64,000 nucleotides of DNA from Flavobacteriales bacterium (GCA_029262875.1 JAJCYO010000119.1:1-64000); one strand, 5' to 3'. Shown: positions 20,644 through 29,691, counted from the stretch's first letter. Translations and numbers: made by a program. Notes: generated by a model not told the origin, from the letters alone.

Positions 20644-22601
20644 TGATTCCAAAGCAAACCATAGACGAAATTTTTGAAGCGGCAATTATTGAAGATGTGG
20701 TTGGCGAGTTTGTACCTTTAAAAAAAAGAGGGGCAAACTTCTTAGGAAATTGCCCTTTTCACAATGAAAAAACACCTTCGTTTACGGTATCACCAGCTAA
20801 AGGGATCTATAAGTGTTTTGGATGTGGAAAGGCTGGTAATTCAGTGAATTTTATAATGGAGCATGAACATTATTCTTATCCTGAAGCTTTAAAATTCATT
20901 GCCCGAAAGTATAACATTGAAATTGAGGAAGAAGAACTATCTCCTGAGCAAAAAGAAGCTGCTGATGAACGAGAAAGTTTATACATCGTCTCTAATTATG
21001 CTGCGAATTACTTTAAAAAACAGCTGCACGAATCTGATGAAGGAAAGGCGATAGGATTGAGTTATTTTTTGGAGAGAGGCTTTAGAGAAGACATCATTGA
21101 TAAGTTTCAATTGGGATATAACCCTGATGAGTGGACGGCTTTAACGGATGATGCAGAAAAAGCTGGACACAACATTAAATACTTAGATAGATCTGGACTA
21201 TCAATTGTTAAAGGAGATAAAAAGTTTGATCGATTTAAAGGGAGAGTGATATTTCCAATACATAATTTATCTGGTAGAGTATTAGGGTTTGGAGGAAGAA
21301 TTTTAAAGACAGATGACAAGGCCGCGAAATATTTAAATTCTCCAGAGTCTGACATCTATAGTAAAAGTAAGGTGTTGTATGGTATTTATTATGCGAAAAA
21401 GGCCATTTCTCAAGAAGACATTTGCTATTTAGTTGAAGGATATACTGATGTAATTTCTTTGTACCAATCGGGAGTAGAAAATGTAGTTTCTTCTTCAGGG
21501 ACATCTTTAACCGAAGGCCAAATACGTTTAATTAAACGGTTTACACCAAACATTACCATTTTGTTTGATGGAGATGCTGCTGGAATAAAGGCTTCCTTTC
21601 GCGGAATCGATATGATTTTGCAAGAAGGAATGAATGTTAGGGTGGTGTTGTTTCCTGATGGAGAAGACCCAGATTCTTACGCAAAAAATCATAGTACAGA
21701 AGAACTAAAAGAATACATCACTTCAAATGCACAAGATTTTATTCGTTTTAAAACTTCAGTTTTAATTGAAGATGTTGGCAATGACCCTATTAAAAAAGCG
21801 GAATTGGTAAAAGACATTGTGGGGAGTATTGCCATAATCCCTGACCAGATTAAACGGTCGGTTTATACGAAAGAGTGCAGTAGTTTATTAGATATACCTG
21901 AACAAGCCTTAATCAACGAAACAAACAAGATTTTACGTAAGAATTTTTCTAAAAAAAACAAGCAAACACAAAGTCAACCTGAAGAAATACCTGATGATGC
22001 ATTTTTCCCTGAAGAATTTCAAGAGAAGAAAGAAGGTACTGGTAGTGATTTAGCGCATTGGGAAAAGGAAATAATAAGGTTATTAGTGAATTTTGGTGAT
22101 AAAACCATTAAGGTAGAATCTATTGATGAGAATGAAAAAACGATTTTAGAGGAAGTTTCTTCGGCACTGTATATTATTAGTAGTATTAGTAATGACAGTA
22201 TCTCCTTTGATAGTGAAACCTATCAAAAAGTATTTAATTTTTATAAAGAAAAATTAGACCAAGAGAAACTTCCCTCACATCAGGACTTTATTAATAATCC
22301 TGATCAAGACATTAGTCAGTTTTCTATTAATATTTTCTCAAATCAACATGAGTTAAGTCCTAATTGGGAAACACACAAAATATTTACAGTTACTGAAGAC
22401 AAACAATTAGAGAAAGCAATCATTAACACATTGTATGCATTTAAGTTAAGTAAGCTAACTCAACTTATTTTAAAAAATCAAGAGCAACTAAAAGATGAAA
22501 AATCGGAAGATGCTCACCTTCAATTGTTACAAGAACAGGTAACGCTTCAGCAAATAAAAAAGCAAATCGCTGCTAAATTGGGGCGTATCATCTTAAGATA
22601 G
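20643..22601 (+). CDS. dnaG: DNA primase
   Basis: Zinc finger CPFHNEKTPSFTVSP...CFGCGKAGN; TOPRIM VEGYTDVISL, LFDGDAAG. Confidence 0.97.
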   Translation: MIPKQTIDEIFEAAIIEDVVGEFVPLKKRGANFLGNCPFHNEKTPSFTVSPAKGIYKCFGCGKAGNSVNFIMEHEHYSYPEALKFIARKYNIEIEEEELSPEQKEAADERESLYIVSNYAANYFKKQLHESDEGKAIGLSYFLERGFREDIIDKFQLGYNPDEWTALTDDAEKAGHNIKYLDRSGLSIVKGDKKFDRFKGRVIFPIHNLSGRVLGFGGRILKTDDKAAKYLNSPESDIYSKSKVLYGIYYAKKAISQEDICYLVEGYTDVISLYQSGVENVVSSSGTSLTEGQIRLIKRFTPNITILFDGDAAGIKASFRGIDMILQEGMNVRVVLFPDGEDPDSYAKNHSTEELKEYITSNAQDFIRFKTSVLIEDVGNDPIKKAELVKDIVGSIAIIPDQIKRSVYTKECSSLLDIPEQALINETNKILRKNFSKKNKQTQSQPEEIPDDAFFPEEFQEKKEGTGSDLAHWEKEIIRLLVNFGDKTIKVESIDENEKTILEEVSSALYIISSISNDSISFDSETYQKVFNFYKEKLDQEKLPSHQDFINNPDQDISQFSINIFSNQHELSPNWETHKIFTVTEDKQLEKAIINTLYAFKLSKLTQLILKNQEQLKDEKSEDAHLQLLQEQVTLQQIKKQIAAKLGRIILR

Positions 22602-22665
22602 AATTCCAAATTTTATTCTTAGACAAGTCTATAAACCTCGAAATTCAAAATAAAAATCATTTTTA

Positions 22666-22695
22666 TTTGTTTTAACGAAATAATATTTACATTTG
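22666..22695 (+). promoter_or_regulatory. Bacteroidetes-type promoter of the sulfur/Met operon, TTTG-N18-TACATTTG
   Basis: TTTG 22666-22669, TACATTTG 22688-22695, 18-nt spacer identical to the 2737 and 7563 promoters. Confidence 0.75.
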
Positions 22696-22732
22696 CCAAA
22701 GATTCAGTTACCATTCACATTTCGTGATTTGT

Positions 22733-22870
22733 AATTGTTTATAAAGAAGAAGCGAGAGATTAGGCTCTATGACCTTCTGGCAACCAACTCAAAGTCTCGA
22801 TAAAAAGAGATTGGAAAACCGGTGCCAATTCCTATTTCCTGAAATGAATCAGGAAAAAATATAAAGAATT
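22733..22870 (+). ncRNA. SAM-I-type (S-box) riboswitch
   Basis: P1 AATTGTTTAT/ATAAAGAATT (9 of 10 pairs); P2 AGAAG/CTTCT enclosing GAGAGATTAGGCTCTATGACC; conserved GGCAACC; P3 GTCTC/GAGAT; GGTGCCAATTCC; P4 TTTCCTG/CAGGAAA. Precedes Met/sulfur genes. Confidence 0.9.
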
Positions 22871-22875
22871 GCAAA

Positions 22876-23007
22876 ATGAACACAATTAACAAAGGAAACA
22901 AAAAATCTGCAAGCAAATTAGGCTATGCGGAAAATTACCTATCTAATAAATCTGTTTTAGTTACAGAATTTATGATGCATAGTATGTGCTGTTGTTGCAT
23001 GTACTAA
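22876..23007 (+). CDS. Candidate Cys/Met leader peptide, MNTINKGNKKSASKLGYAENYLSNKSVLVTEFMMHSMCCCCMY
   Basis: 43-codon ORF (below ORF-track cutoff) between the riboswitch and metX; ATG lies 5 nt after P1; ends in ATG ATG CAT AGT ATG TGC TGT TGT TGC ATG TAC TAA. Confidence 0.7.
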   Translation: MNTINKGNKKSASKLGYAENYLSNKSVLVTEFMMHSMCCCCMY

Positions 23008-23025
23008 GCATCATTCTTTTTTCTT
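22972..23025 (+). terminator. Attenuator-type intrinsic terminator overlapping the leader-peptide Cys/Met codons
   Basis: ATGATGC-at-AGTATGTGC-tgttgtt-GCATGTACT-aa-GCATCAT (7 bp plus 9 bp with two G-U) followed by TCTTTTTTCTT. Confidence 0.75.
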
Positions 23026-23051
23026 AAAATTTTCTTGAATTAAGAGTGATT

Positions 23052-23087
23052 CGAATCCCATCGAAGAGGATTCGCTATGGCTTTTTT
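23052..23087 (+). promoter_or_regulatory. Second leader hairpin with displaced T6 tract
   Basis: CGAATCC-catcgaaga-GGATTCG, then CTATGGC, then TTTTTT. Confidence 0.45.
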
Positions 23088-23118
23088 ACACCTAATTATT
23101 TAAAATCAAACGATTATA

Positions 23119-24177
23119 ATGAGTACAAAAATATATACATATAAAAAAACAGTAGAGTTAGAATCTGGCAGAAAACTGCAGGGAATTAACTTGGGCTATA
23201 CAACATTCGGAAAACTAAATGTTGACAAAAGCAATGTGATATGGATAACACATGCGTTAACAGCAAATGCCAATCCGGAAGAATGGTGGAACGGATTAGT
23301 TGGAAAGGGGAAGTTTTTTAATCCAGAAAAACATTTCATCATTTGTGCGAATGTATTAGGATCTTGTTATGGTTCTACGGGACCACTTTCTAAAAAAGTA
23401 GCTGATGAAAATCCGTACTATCATAATTTCCCTGAAATTACTATTAGAGATATTGTTAAGGGCTTGGATTTGTTAAGGATTCATTTAGGAGTAGATAAAA
23501 TCCATACACTTTTGGGAGGTTCATTAGGCGGTCAACAAGCTGTCGAATGGGCTATTCAACAACCCAATTTATTTGAGCATCTTTTTTTAGTGGCAACAAA
23601 TGCACAGCATTCTCCTTGGGGAAAAGCATTTAATGAAAGCCAGCGATTAGCCATTAAATCAGATAGAACATGGTTTTCTTATTCAGATGATGCCGGATTA
23701 AAAGGATTGAAAACTGCACGGTCAATTGCATTGTTGAGCTATCGTAATTACAATACCTATAATGCAACACAACAAGATAATAATGTGAAAACGGATGATT
23801 TTAAAGCATCAAGCTATCAAAACTATCAAGGAGAAAAATTGGTAGAACGATTCAATGCTTTTTCCTATTGGTATTTATCAAAAGCAATGGACAGCCATAA
23901 TGTTGGTAGAGGAAGAAATTCTGTAAAGGAAGCTTTAGGATTTATTGAGGCAAAAACATTAGTAGTAGCCATTAGCTCAGACATTCTATTTCCAGTTTTA
24001 GAATCTGAAACATTGCATAAAGGGATAGAAAATAGTGAGTTGAATATTATTGATTCTCTATATGGTCATGATGGTTTTTTGATAGAAACAGAACAATTAA
24101 AAGAAGTATTTGAAAAATTTTATAAGGCAAACAATAAGGTTAAAACAGTAATTAAACGATTAAAAATAGCAATATAA
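23119..24177 (+). CDS. metX: Homoserine O-acetyltransferase (MetX family)
   Basis: HALTANANPEEWWNG, LLGGSLGGQQAVEWA nucleophile elbow, YGHDGFLIE. Confidence 0.93.
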   Translation: MSTKIYTYKKTVELESGRKLQGINLGYTTFGKLNVDKSNVIWITHALTANANPEEWWNGLVGKGKFFNPEKHFIICANVLGSCYGSTGPLSKKVADENPYYHNFPEITIRDIVKGLDLLRIHLGVDKIHTLLGGSLGGQQAVEWAIQQPNLFEHLFLVATNAQHSPWGKAFNESQRLAIKSDRTWFSYSDDAGLKGLKTARSIALLSYRNYNTYNATQQDNNVKTDDFKASSYQNYQGEKLVERFNAFSYWYLSKAMDSHNVGRGRNSVKEALGFIEAKTLVVAISSDILFPVLESETLHKGIENSELNIIDSLYGHDGFLIETEQLKEVFEKFYKANNKVKTVIKRLKIAI

Positions 24178-25406
24178 TGAGTACAAATAATAACATAAAA
24201 ACATACGGATTTGGAGTTGTAGCGCAAGGATTCTATAATTATTTAGAAACAAATAAAGAAGAAGAAAGGTTACATACAGTCATTATAAAGAACCCTACTA
24301 AAATCCGTAAGGGGATTAATGCAACTATTGAAACGACCAATTCTAATACTGCTCGAGATAGGGATATGAGAGTAATAGTAGAACTGATTAGTTCTGCTGA
24401 TGAAGCTTATGGAATTGTTGTGGAAAACTTGGAGATAGGTAAAAAAGTGGTTTCTGCTAACAAAAAATTAATAGCAGAGAATTTGGAAACAATCGTTAAA
24501 GCAGAGAAAGAAAACGATGGGATCTTTTTATATGAAGGAGCAGTTTGTGGAAGTATTCCAATCATTAGAGTGTTAAATGATTTGTATGCCAATGAACAGG
24601 TAAAAGAGATTAAAGGAATTTTTAATGGTTCATCAAATTACATTTTGAGTCAATTGTTTAGTAAAGAAGTTTCTTATGATGAAGCATTATTTCAGGCACA
24701 AAAATTAGGGTTTGCTGAAGCCGATCCATCATCTGATGTAGGGGGTTATGATGCTTTGTATAAACTAATAATTGTTACAGCCCATGCTTTTGGTAAAATT
24801 ATCAGGCCTCAAGAAGTTCTGAATATTGGAATAGAAGCACTTGCCAAATCGGATATTGAATTTGCAAAAAAGTACAACTTAAAAATTAAGTTAGTTGCAA
24901 AAGCATCATTAAAAGAAGACCAATTAACCCTTACGGTTTTGCCTACACTGGTAGCAAATAATAATGATTTGTACAATATAGAAAATGAATACAATGGAGT
25001 TGTAATTGATTCAGAAAATATAGGAGAACAGTTCTATAAAGGAAAAGGAGCTGGAAGTTTACCAACAGGAGCTGTGGTTTATTCAGATTTAAAAGCAATT
25101 GATAACAACTATAGTTATTCCTATAAAAAACTGGAGGCGGAAAACTACAAGTTAACTGATGAGGAAAAGATAGCAGTAATAGTAAGTGTTAAAGAAAGTA
25201 TTGATGTAGAAATCTTAAATGTCGAAAATCTTTATTCAATAGATAAAAGAAGAAAGCGGTTTTTGGCAACTATAACAATAGAAGAATTAAAACGAAACAA
25301 GCATAACATTCAAAAACAAGGTATTTCCATCCTTGCGATTGAAGATGAATTTTTAATAGAAGAACTAATAAATGCTTCATTAAAAGAGGAAGTATTAACA
25401 ATATAA
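24177..25406 (+). CDS. Homoserine dehydrogenase (monofunctional)
   Basis: YEGAVCGSIPIIRVLND, GIFNGSSNYILSQL, GFAEADPSSDVGGYDALYKL; overlaps metX stop by ATGA. Confidence 0.92.
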   Translation: MSTNNNIKTYGFGVVAQGFYNYLETNKEEERLHTVIIKNPTKIRKGINATIETTNSNTARDRDMRVIVELISSADEAYGIVVENLEIGKKVVSANKKLIAENLETIVKAEKENDGIFLYEGAVCGSIPIIRVLNDLYANEQVKEIKGIFNGSSNYILSQLFSKEVSYDEALFQAQKLGFAEADPSSDVGGYDALYKLIIVTAHAFGKIIRPQEVLNIGIEALAKSDIEFAKKYNLKIKLVAKASLKEDQLTLTVLPTLVANNNDLYNIENEYNGVVIDSENIGEQFYKGKGAGSLPTGAVVYSDLKAIDNNYSYSYKKLEAENYKLTDEEKIAVIVSVKESIDVEILNVENLYSIDKRRKRFLATITIEELKRNKHNIQKQGISILAIEDEFLIEELINASLKEEVLTI

Positions 25407-25409
25407 GAG

Positions 25410-27518
25410 ATGAAAAGCTTTAGAACAGAAACAGAAAACATACTAAAACCAGAAGTTGAAAAAGACATTCTGGAGTTAGGACAAAAAATTCACGAATACA
25501 AAACAGGAGAGTTACCTAAAGATAAGTTTAAGGCCTTACGTTTGGCAAGAGGAGTTTATGGACAACGTCAATTGGGAGTCCAGATGATTCGTATAAAATT
25601 ACCATACGGTAAGTTGTTGTACAATCAACTAACGAGAATTGCTGATGTATCTGATAAATACTCCAATGGGAATATTCACTTGACTACTCGACAAGATGTT
25701 CAAATTCATTATGTGAGTTTGGATAAAACACCTGAACTATGGGAAGAATTAGAGCAAGATGAAATCACGTTAAGAGAAGCTTGTGGTAATACGGTTAGAA
25801 ACATTACAGCTTCGGTTTATGCAGGTATTGATCCAAAAGAGCCATTCGATGTTTCACCTTATGCCGAAGCGCTTTACCAGTATCTGTTGCGTAACCCAGT
25901 GAACCAAGACATGGGTCGAAAAATTAAAATTGCATTTTCATCAAGTGAAGAAGATTCTGCGTATGCTTTTTTAAATGATTTGGGTTTCATTCCTAAAATT
26001 GTGAACGACAAAAAAGGGTTTAAACTGTTGATAGGTGGTGGTTTAGGAGTGAAACCTTTTTTAGCAAAAACAGCCAAGACTTTCATTTTAGCAGAAGATA
26101 TCTTTGCTTATACCATTGCTGTTTTACGCGTTTTTGACCGATACGGTGAAAGACAAAAACGAAATAAGGCACGGTTGAAATATTTAATTGATGAAATAGG
26201 AGTAGATCAATTGCTTCGTTTAGTTAAGGAAGAATTATTGGTTGTAGAGAAAGAAAGAATTAAAATTGAGGAGGTTTCCGAAACAAGTTTACGTTCTGTT
26301 AGAGTTGCACCAATTACAAATGTGGAAGACATTGATAACTATTTAGCATGGTTTAAATCCAATATTTATCACCAGAAACAAGAAGAGTTTTATGCCATTC
26401 AATTGAAGGTTACCAACGGAAACATTAGCTCTAAAGTGGCGAGAAAATTAGCCAAAGTGGTGAACTATTTTTCTAATGGAGAATTGAGGGTTTCAATCAA
26501 TCAAGGATTAATTATAAAGTATGTAAGAAAGGACTCACTACCTTACTTGTATGAAGAACTTAAGAAGTTAGGTCTCATTAACCTTGGTTTTGACAGTACC
26601 GCAGATATAACTGCCTGCCCAGGAACGGACACTTGTAATTTAGGAATTGCAAACAGTACCGGTTTGGCTAAAGAGTTGGAAACATTTATTGAAAAAAACC
26701 ATTCAGAACTGGTGTTTAATAAAGACATCAAAATAAAAATCAGCGGATGTTTTAATGCTTGTGGACAACACTCCATAGCAAATATTGGATTTCATGGAAG
26801 TACAATTAAAAAAGACGGAAAATTAGTTCCAGCAGTTCAATTGTTATTGGGTGGAGGAGTTCTTGGAAATGGTGCTGGCATTATTTCTGAAAAAGTAATA
26901 AAGCTTCCAACCAAGAGAGCAATAAAAGCTGTCGATATTATTTTGAAAGACTATGAGGGAAATGGGAATCAATTGTTATTTAATGAATATTACAATAGCA
27001 AAGGGAACCATTATTTCTATGATATTTTAAAAGTTTTAGCAAATGAAGCAATTCAAGAAAATGACTATTTGGACTGGGGTGACACTCGAAAATTTAAAAT
27101 GAGTATTGGTGTTGGAGAATGTGCTGGAGTAACAATTGATTTGGCACAAACCATACAGTATGAAATTGATGAGCGAATTGAATTGGCAAAAGAGACCTTA
27201 GTATTAAAACGGTTTTCCGATTCAGTGTATCACTCTTACAACATTTTTGTACACAGTGCGAAATTGTTATTGCTTAATGATGGAACAAAGTACAACAGTC
27301 AGCACTCAGTAATAAATGAAGCGAATGAAATTATAATTAGAGAAAACATTCAATTGCGAAAATCATTTAAAGAGCTGGTATTAGACATTAAAACTGAATT
27401 ACCTCAAAAACAATTTGCTGAGCAATATTTTACAGATGCTCTTCAGGTATATAGAATTATAAAAGAGCTTATTAATACAACTTCTAATGTAATGGAAGAA
27501 GAAGGCCTTTTAGTTTAA
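25410..27518 (+). CDS. Nitrite/sulfite reductase (siroheme, 4Fe-4S) with C-terminal extension
   Basis: HLTTRQDVQIHYV, TACPGTDTCNLGIANS, KISGCFNACGQHSIANIGF; about 150-aa helical C-terminal region. Confidence 0.93.
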   Translation: MKSFRTETENILKPEVEKDILELGQKIHEYKTGELPKDKFKALRLARGVYGQRQLGVQMIRIKLPYGKLLYNQLTRIADVSDKYSNGNIHLTTRQDVQIHYVSLDKTPELWEELEQDEITLREACGNTVRNITASVYAGIDPKEPFDVSPYAEALYQYLLRNPVNQDMGRKIKIAFSSSEEDSAYAFLNDLGFIPKIVNDKKGFKLLIGGGLGVKPFLAKTAKTFILAEDIFAYTIAVLRVFDRYGERQKRNKARLKYLIDEIGVDQLLRLVKEELLVVEKERIKIEEVSETSLRSVRVAPITNVEDIDNYLAWFKSNIYHQKQEEFYAIQLKVTNGNISSKVARKLAKVVNYFSNGELRVSINQGLIIKYVRKDSLPYLYEELKKLGLINLGFDSTADITACPGTDTCNLGIANSTGLAKELETFIEKNHSELVFNKDIKIKISGCFNACGQHSIANIGFHGSTIKKDGKLVPAVQLLLGGGVLGNGAGIISEKVIKLPTKRAIKAVDIILKDYEGNGNQLLFNEYYNSKGNHYFYDILKVLANEAIQENDYLDWGDTRKFKMSIGVGECAGVTIDLAQTIQYEIDERIELAKETLVLKRFSDSVYHSYNIFVHSAKLLLLNDGTKYNSQHSVINEANEIIIRENIQLRKSFKELVLDIKTELPQKQFAEQYFTDALQVYRIIKELINTTSNVMEEEGLLV

Positions 27519-27521
27519 AAA

Positions 27522-28322
27522 ATGAAAAAAAACAGATATAAAACAACAAGGTCAGTTCCCTCAGTAAAAATTGTGGGGGCTGGCCCTGGGAATGCAGATC
27601 TTTTAACAATTAAGGCCTATAAGGCAATTAAAAATGCTAAGGCTATTTTGTACGATGCGTTAATAGGTCAGGACATATTGGATTATGCTTCACCTGATAC
27701 AGAATTAATTTATGTAGGAAAAAGGGCTGCAAACCATAGCTATTCACAAGAAGAGATTAATAAACTAATTGTGGACTACGCTTATAATTATGGTGATGTC
27801 GTTCGATTAAAAGGAGGGGACCCTTATATTTTCGGAAGAGGATATGAAGAATACGATTATGTCACATCTTTTGGAATTGAAGTTGAGGTGGTTCCGGGAA
27901 TTTCAAGTGCCATTGCAGTTCCTGAGTTATCAAATATTCCATTAACCAAAAGAGGGGTTAGTGAGAGTTTCTGGGTGTTAACTGCAACAAATAAAAAAGG
28001 CGAGCTATCTAAAGATATTCGAGCGGCAGTTCAAACTGATGCAACCATAGTTATACTAATGGGAGTAGGTAAACTTCAGAAAATTGTTGATTTATATCAA
28101 CAAAATGGAAGAGGGGAATTACCAATAGCAATTATCCAAAATGGATCATTAAAAAGCAGTAAAACAGTTGTTGGGAATATCGACTCAATTATTGATAATG
28201 CAAAAGAGAAAAAAGTAGGAACGCCTGCTATTATTGTGATTGGAGAGATAGTAGCAACTCAACCAGAATTGATGATTGAACGGGCTGAATTATTAACCGC
28301 TCAATCTATAGTAGTAAATTAA
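27522..28322 (+). CDS. cobA: Uroporphyrinogen-III C-methyltransferase
   Basis: VGAGPGNADLLTIKAYKAI, RLKGGDPYIFGRG, VVPGISSAIAVP. Confidence 0.95.
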   Translation: MKKNRYKTTRSVPSVKIVGAGPGNADLLTIKAYKAIKNAKAILYDALIGQDILDYASPDTELIYVGKRAANHSYSQEEINKLIVDYAYNYGDVVRLKGGDPYIFGRGYEEYDYVTSFGIEVEVVPGISSAIAVPELSNIPLTKRGVSESFWVLTATNKKGELSKDIRAAVQTDATIVILMGVGKLQKIVDLYQQNGRGELPIAIIQNGSLKSSKTVVGNIDSIIDNAKEKKVGTPAIIVIGEIVATQPELMIERAELLTAQSIVVN

Positions 28323-28328
28323 AGCATT

Positions 28329-28964
28329 ATGAAAACAAATAATTTATATCCAATTTTCCTGAAGTTAGATAAAATTCAAACCTTAATAGTTGGAGGTGGA
28401 AGTATTGGATTGGAGAAAGTACAGTTTATTTTGCGGCAAAGTCCAAATGCCAAAATTAAAATAGTTTCAGAAACATTTCATTCACAACTAATACTGTTGG
28501 CGATAGCAAACAAGAACATTCAAATAGCAGAACGAAAATTTGTTGATGAGGATTTAGTTGGGGTTAAAGTATTAATAGTGGCAACTAATAGCAATCGGTT
28601 AAATGCTGATATATACCAATTGGCGAAAGAGAAGAATATCTTAACCAATGTAGTAGATAATCCACAATTATGTGATTTTTATACCGGAGCAGTAATGAAA
28701 AAAGGAGCAGTCAAAATTGCTGTTTCAAGTAATGGGACGTCTCCAACATTAGCAAAACGCATACGAGATGTATTGGAAGAAGTAATTCCTGATGAAGTAG
28801 AACAAACGGCAGAATTGTTATTGGAAATACGAGCGCGTTTGAAAGGAGATTTAACAACTAAAGTTAAGTCATTAAATTCTATAACAACAGTGTTATCGAA
28901 TGATCTTAAACATTGTGAAAAACTAAAAGAAAACTCAACCTTGCACAACATTAATTTAAACTAA
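28329..28964 (+). CDS. Precorrin-2 dehydrogenase / sirohydrochlorin ferrochelatase (CysG N-terminal-like)
   Basis: YPIFLKLDKIQTLIVGGGSIGLEKV; NVVDNPQLCDFYTGAVMKKGAVKIAVSSNGTSPTLAKRIR. Confidence 0.93.
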   Translation: MKTNNLYPIFLKLDKIQTLIVGGGSIGLEKVQFILRQSPNAKIKIVSETFHSQLILLAIANKNIQIAERKFVDEDLVGVKVLIVATNSNRLNADIYQLAKEKNILTNVVDNPQLCDFYTGAVMKKGAVKIAVSSNGTSPTLAKRIRDVLEEVIPDEVEQTAELLLEIRARLKGDLTTKVKSLNSITTVLSNDLKHCEKLKENSTLHNINLN

Positions 28965-28998
28965 AATGGACAGGCTATGCCTGGTATAATTATTATAG

Positions 28999-29685
28999 AT
29001 GGAACAGTTATTAAAAAGAACGTTTTCAAAAAAAGAAATTGAAGCGTTAAATAAAAAATATAATCAGTTGAGTGTAACTCAGCGAATAGAAGAGTTATAT
29101 AAAGATTTTGCAGCGGATGAAGTGATGCTAACATCTTCTTTTGCGGCAACTTCTGCTTTTTTATTGAGGGTATTTTCAAAAGAAAACCAAGCTCAAAAAA
29201 TATTTTTTATCAATACAGGATATCATTTTGACGAGACGTTAACTTATAAAAAGCAATTGACGGATTTATACGGCTTGAACGTAGAAGATATTGGTGCAGA
29301 AAAATGGGAACATGATTTTACAACTTCAGATGAAACCTGGAAAAAAGATCCGAACTTATGCTGTTCAGTTAATAAAGTAAAACCACTAACTTTGATTAAA
29401 GAAAGGTTTACGGTATGGGTTTCGGGTTTGATGGAATGGCAGAGTGACCACAGAGCCTCTTTAGATATTTTTGAAGAACGCGGTGGCATTTTGAAATTCT
29501 ACCCTCTATTGGATGTTACCAAAGAGGAAAGAGAGCAATACATCAAGGAAAATGAATTGCCTTTTCACCCTTTAGTAGCTAAAGGTTATTTTTCAATTGG
29601 ATGTAAACACTGTACAGTTCCTGGAAAGGGAAGAGAAGGAAGATGGAATAACAACCCTAAAACAGAATGTGGGTTACACTTATAA
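28999..29685 (+). CDS. cysH: Assimilatory (phospho)adenylyl-sulfate reductase
   Basis: FINTGYHFDETL; LCCSV...GCKHCTVPGKGREGRW...ECGLH. Confidence 0.94.
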   Translation: MEQLLKRTFSKKEIEALNKKYNQLSVTQRIEELYKDFAADEVMLTSSFAATSAFLLRVFSKENQAQKIFFINTGYHFDETLTYKKQLTDLYGLNVEDIGAEKWEHDFTTSDETWKKDPNLCCSVNKVKPLTLIKERFTVWVSGLMEWQSDHRASLDIFEERGGILKFYPLLDVTKEEREQYIKENELPFHPLVAKGYFSIGCKHCTVPGKGREGRWNNNPKTECGLHL

Positions 29686-29691
29686 AAATAG

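Noticed and set aside
23041-23090. TTCGAATCC segment resembling a tRNA T-arm
   Set aside because: No acceptor, D or anticodon stems nearby; better explained as a leader hairpin.
28961-29179. Minus-strand 72-aa ORF over cysH start
   Set aside because: Overlaps a well-supported CDS; no family features.
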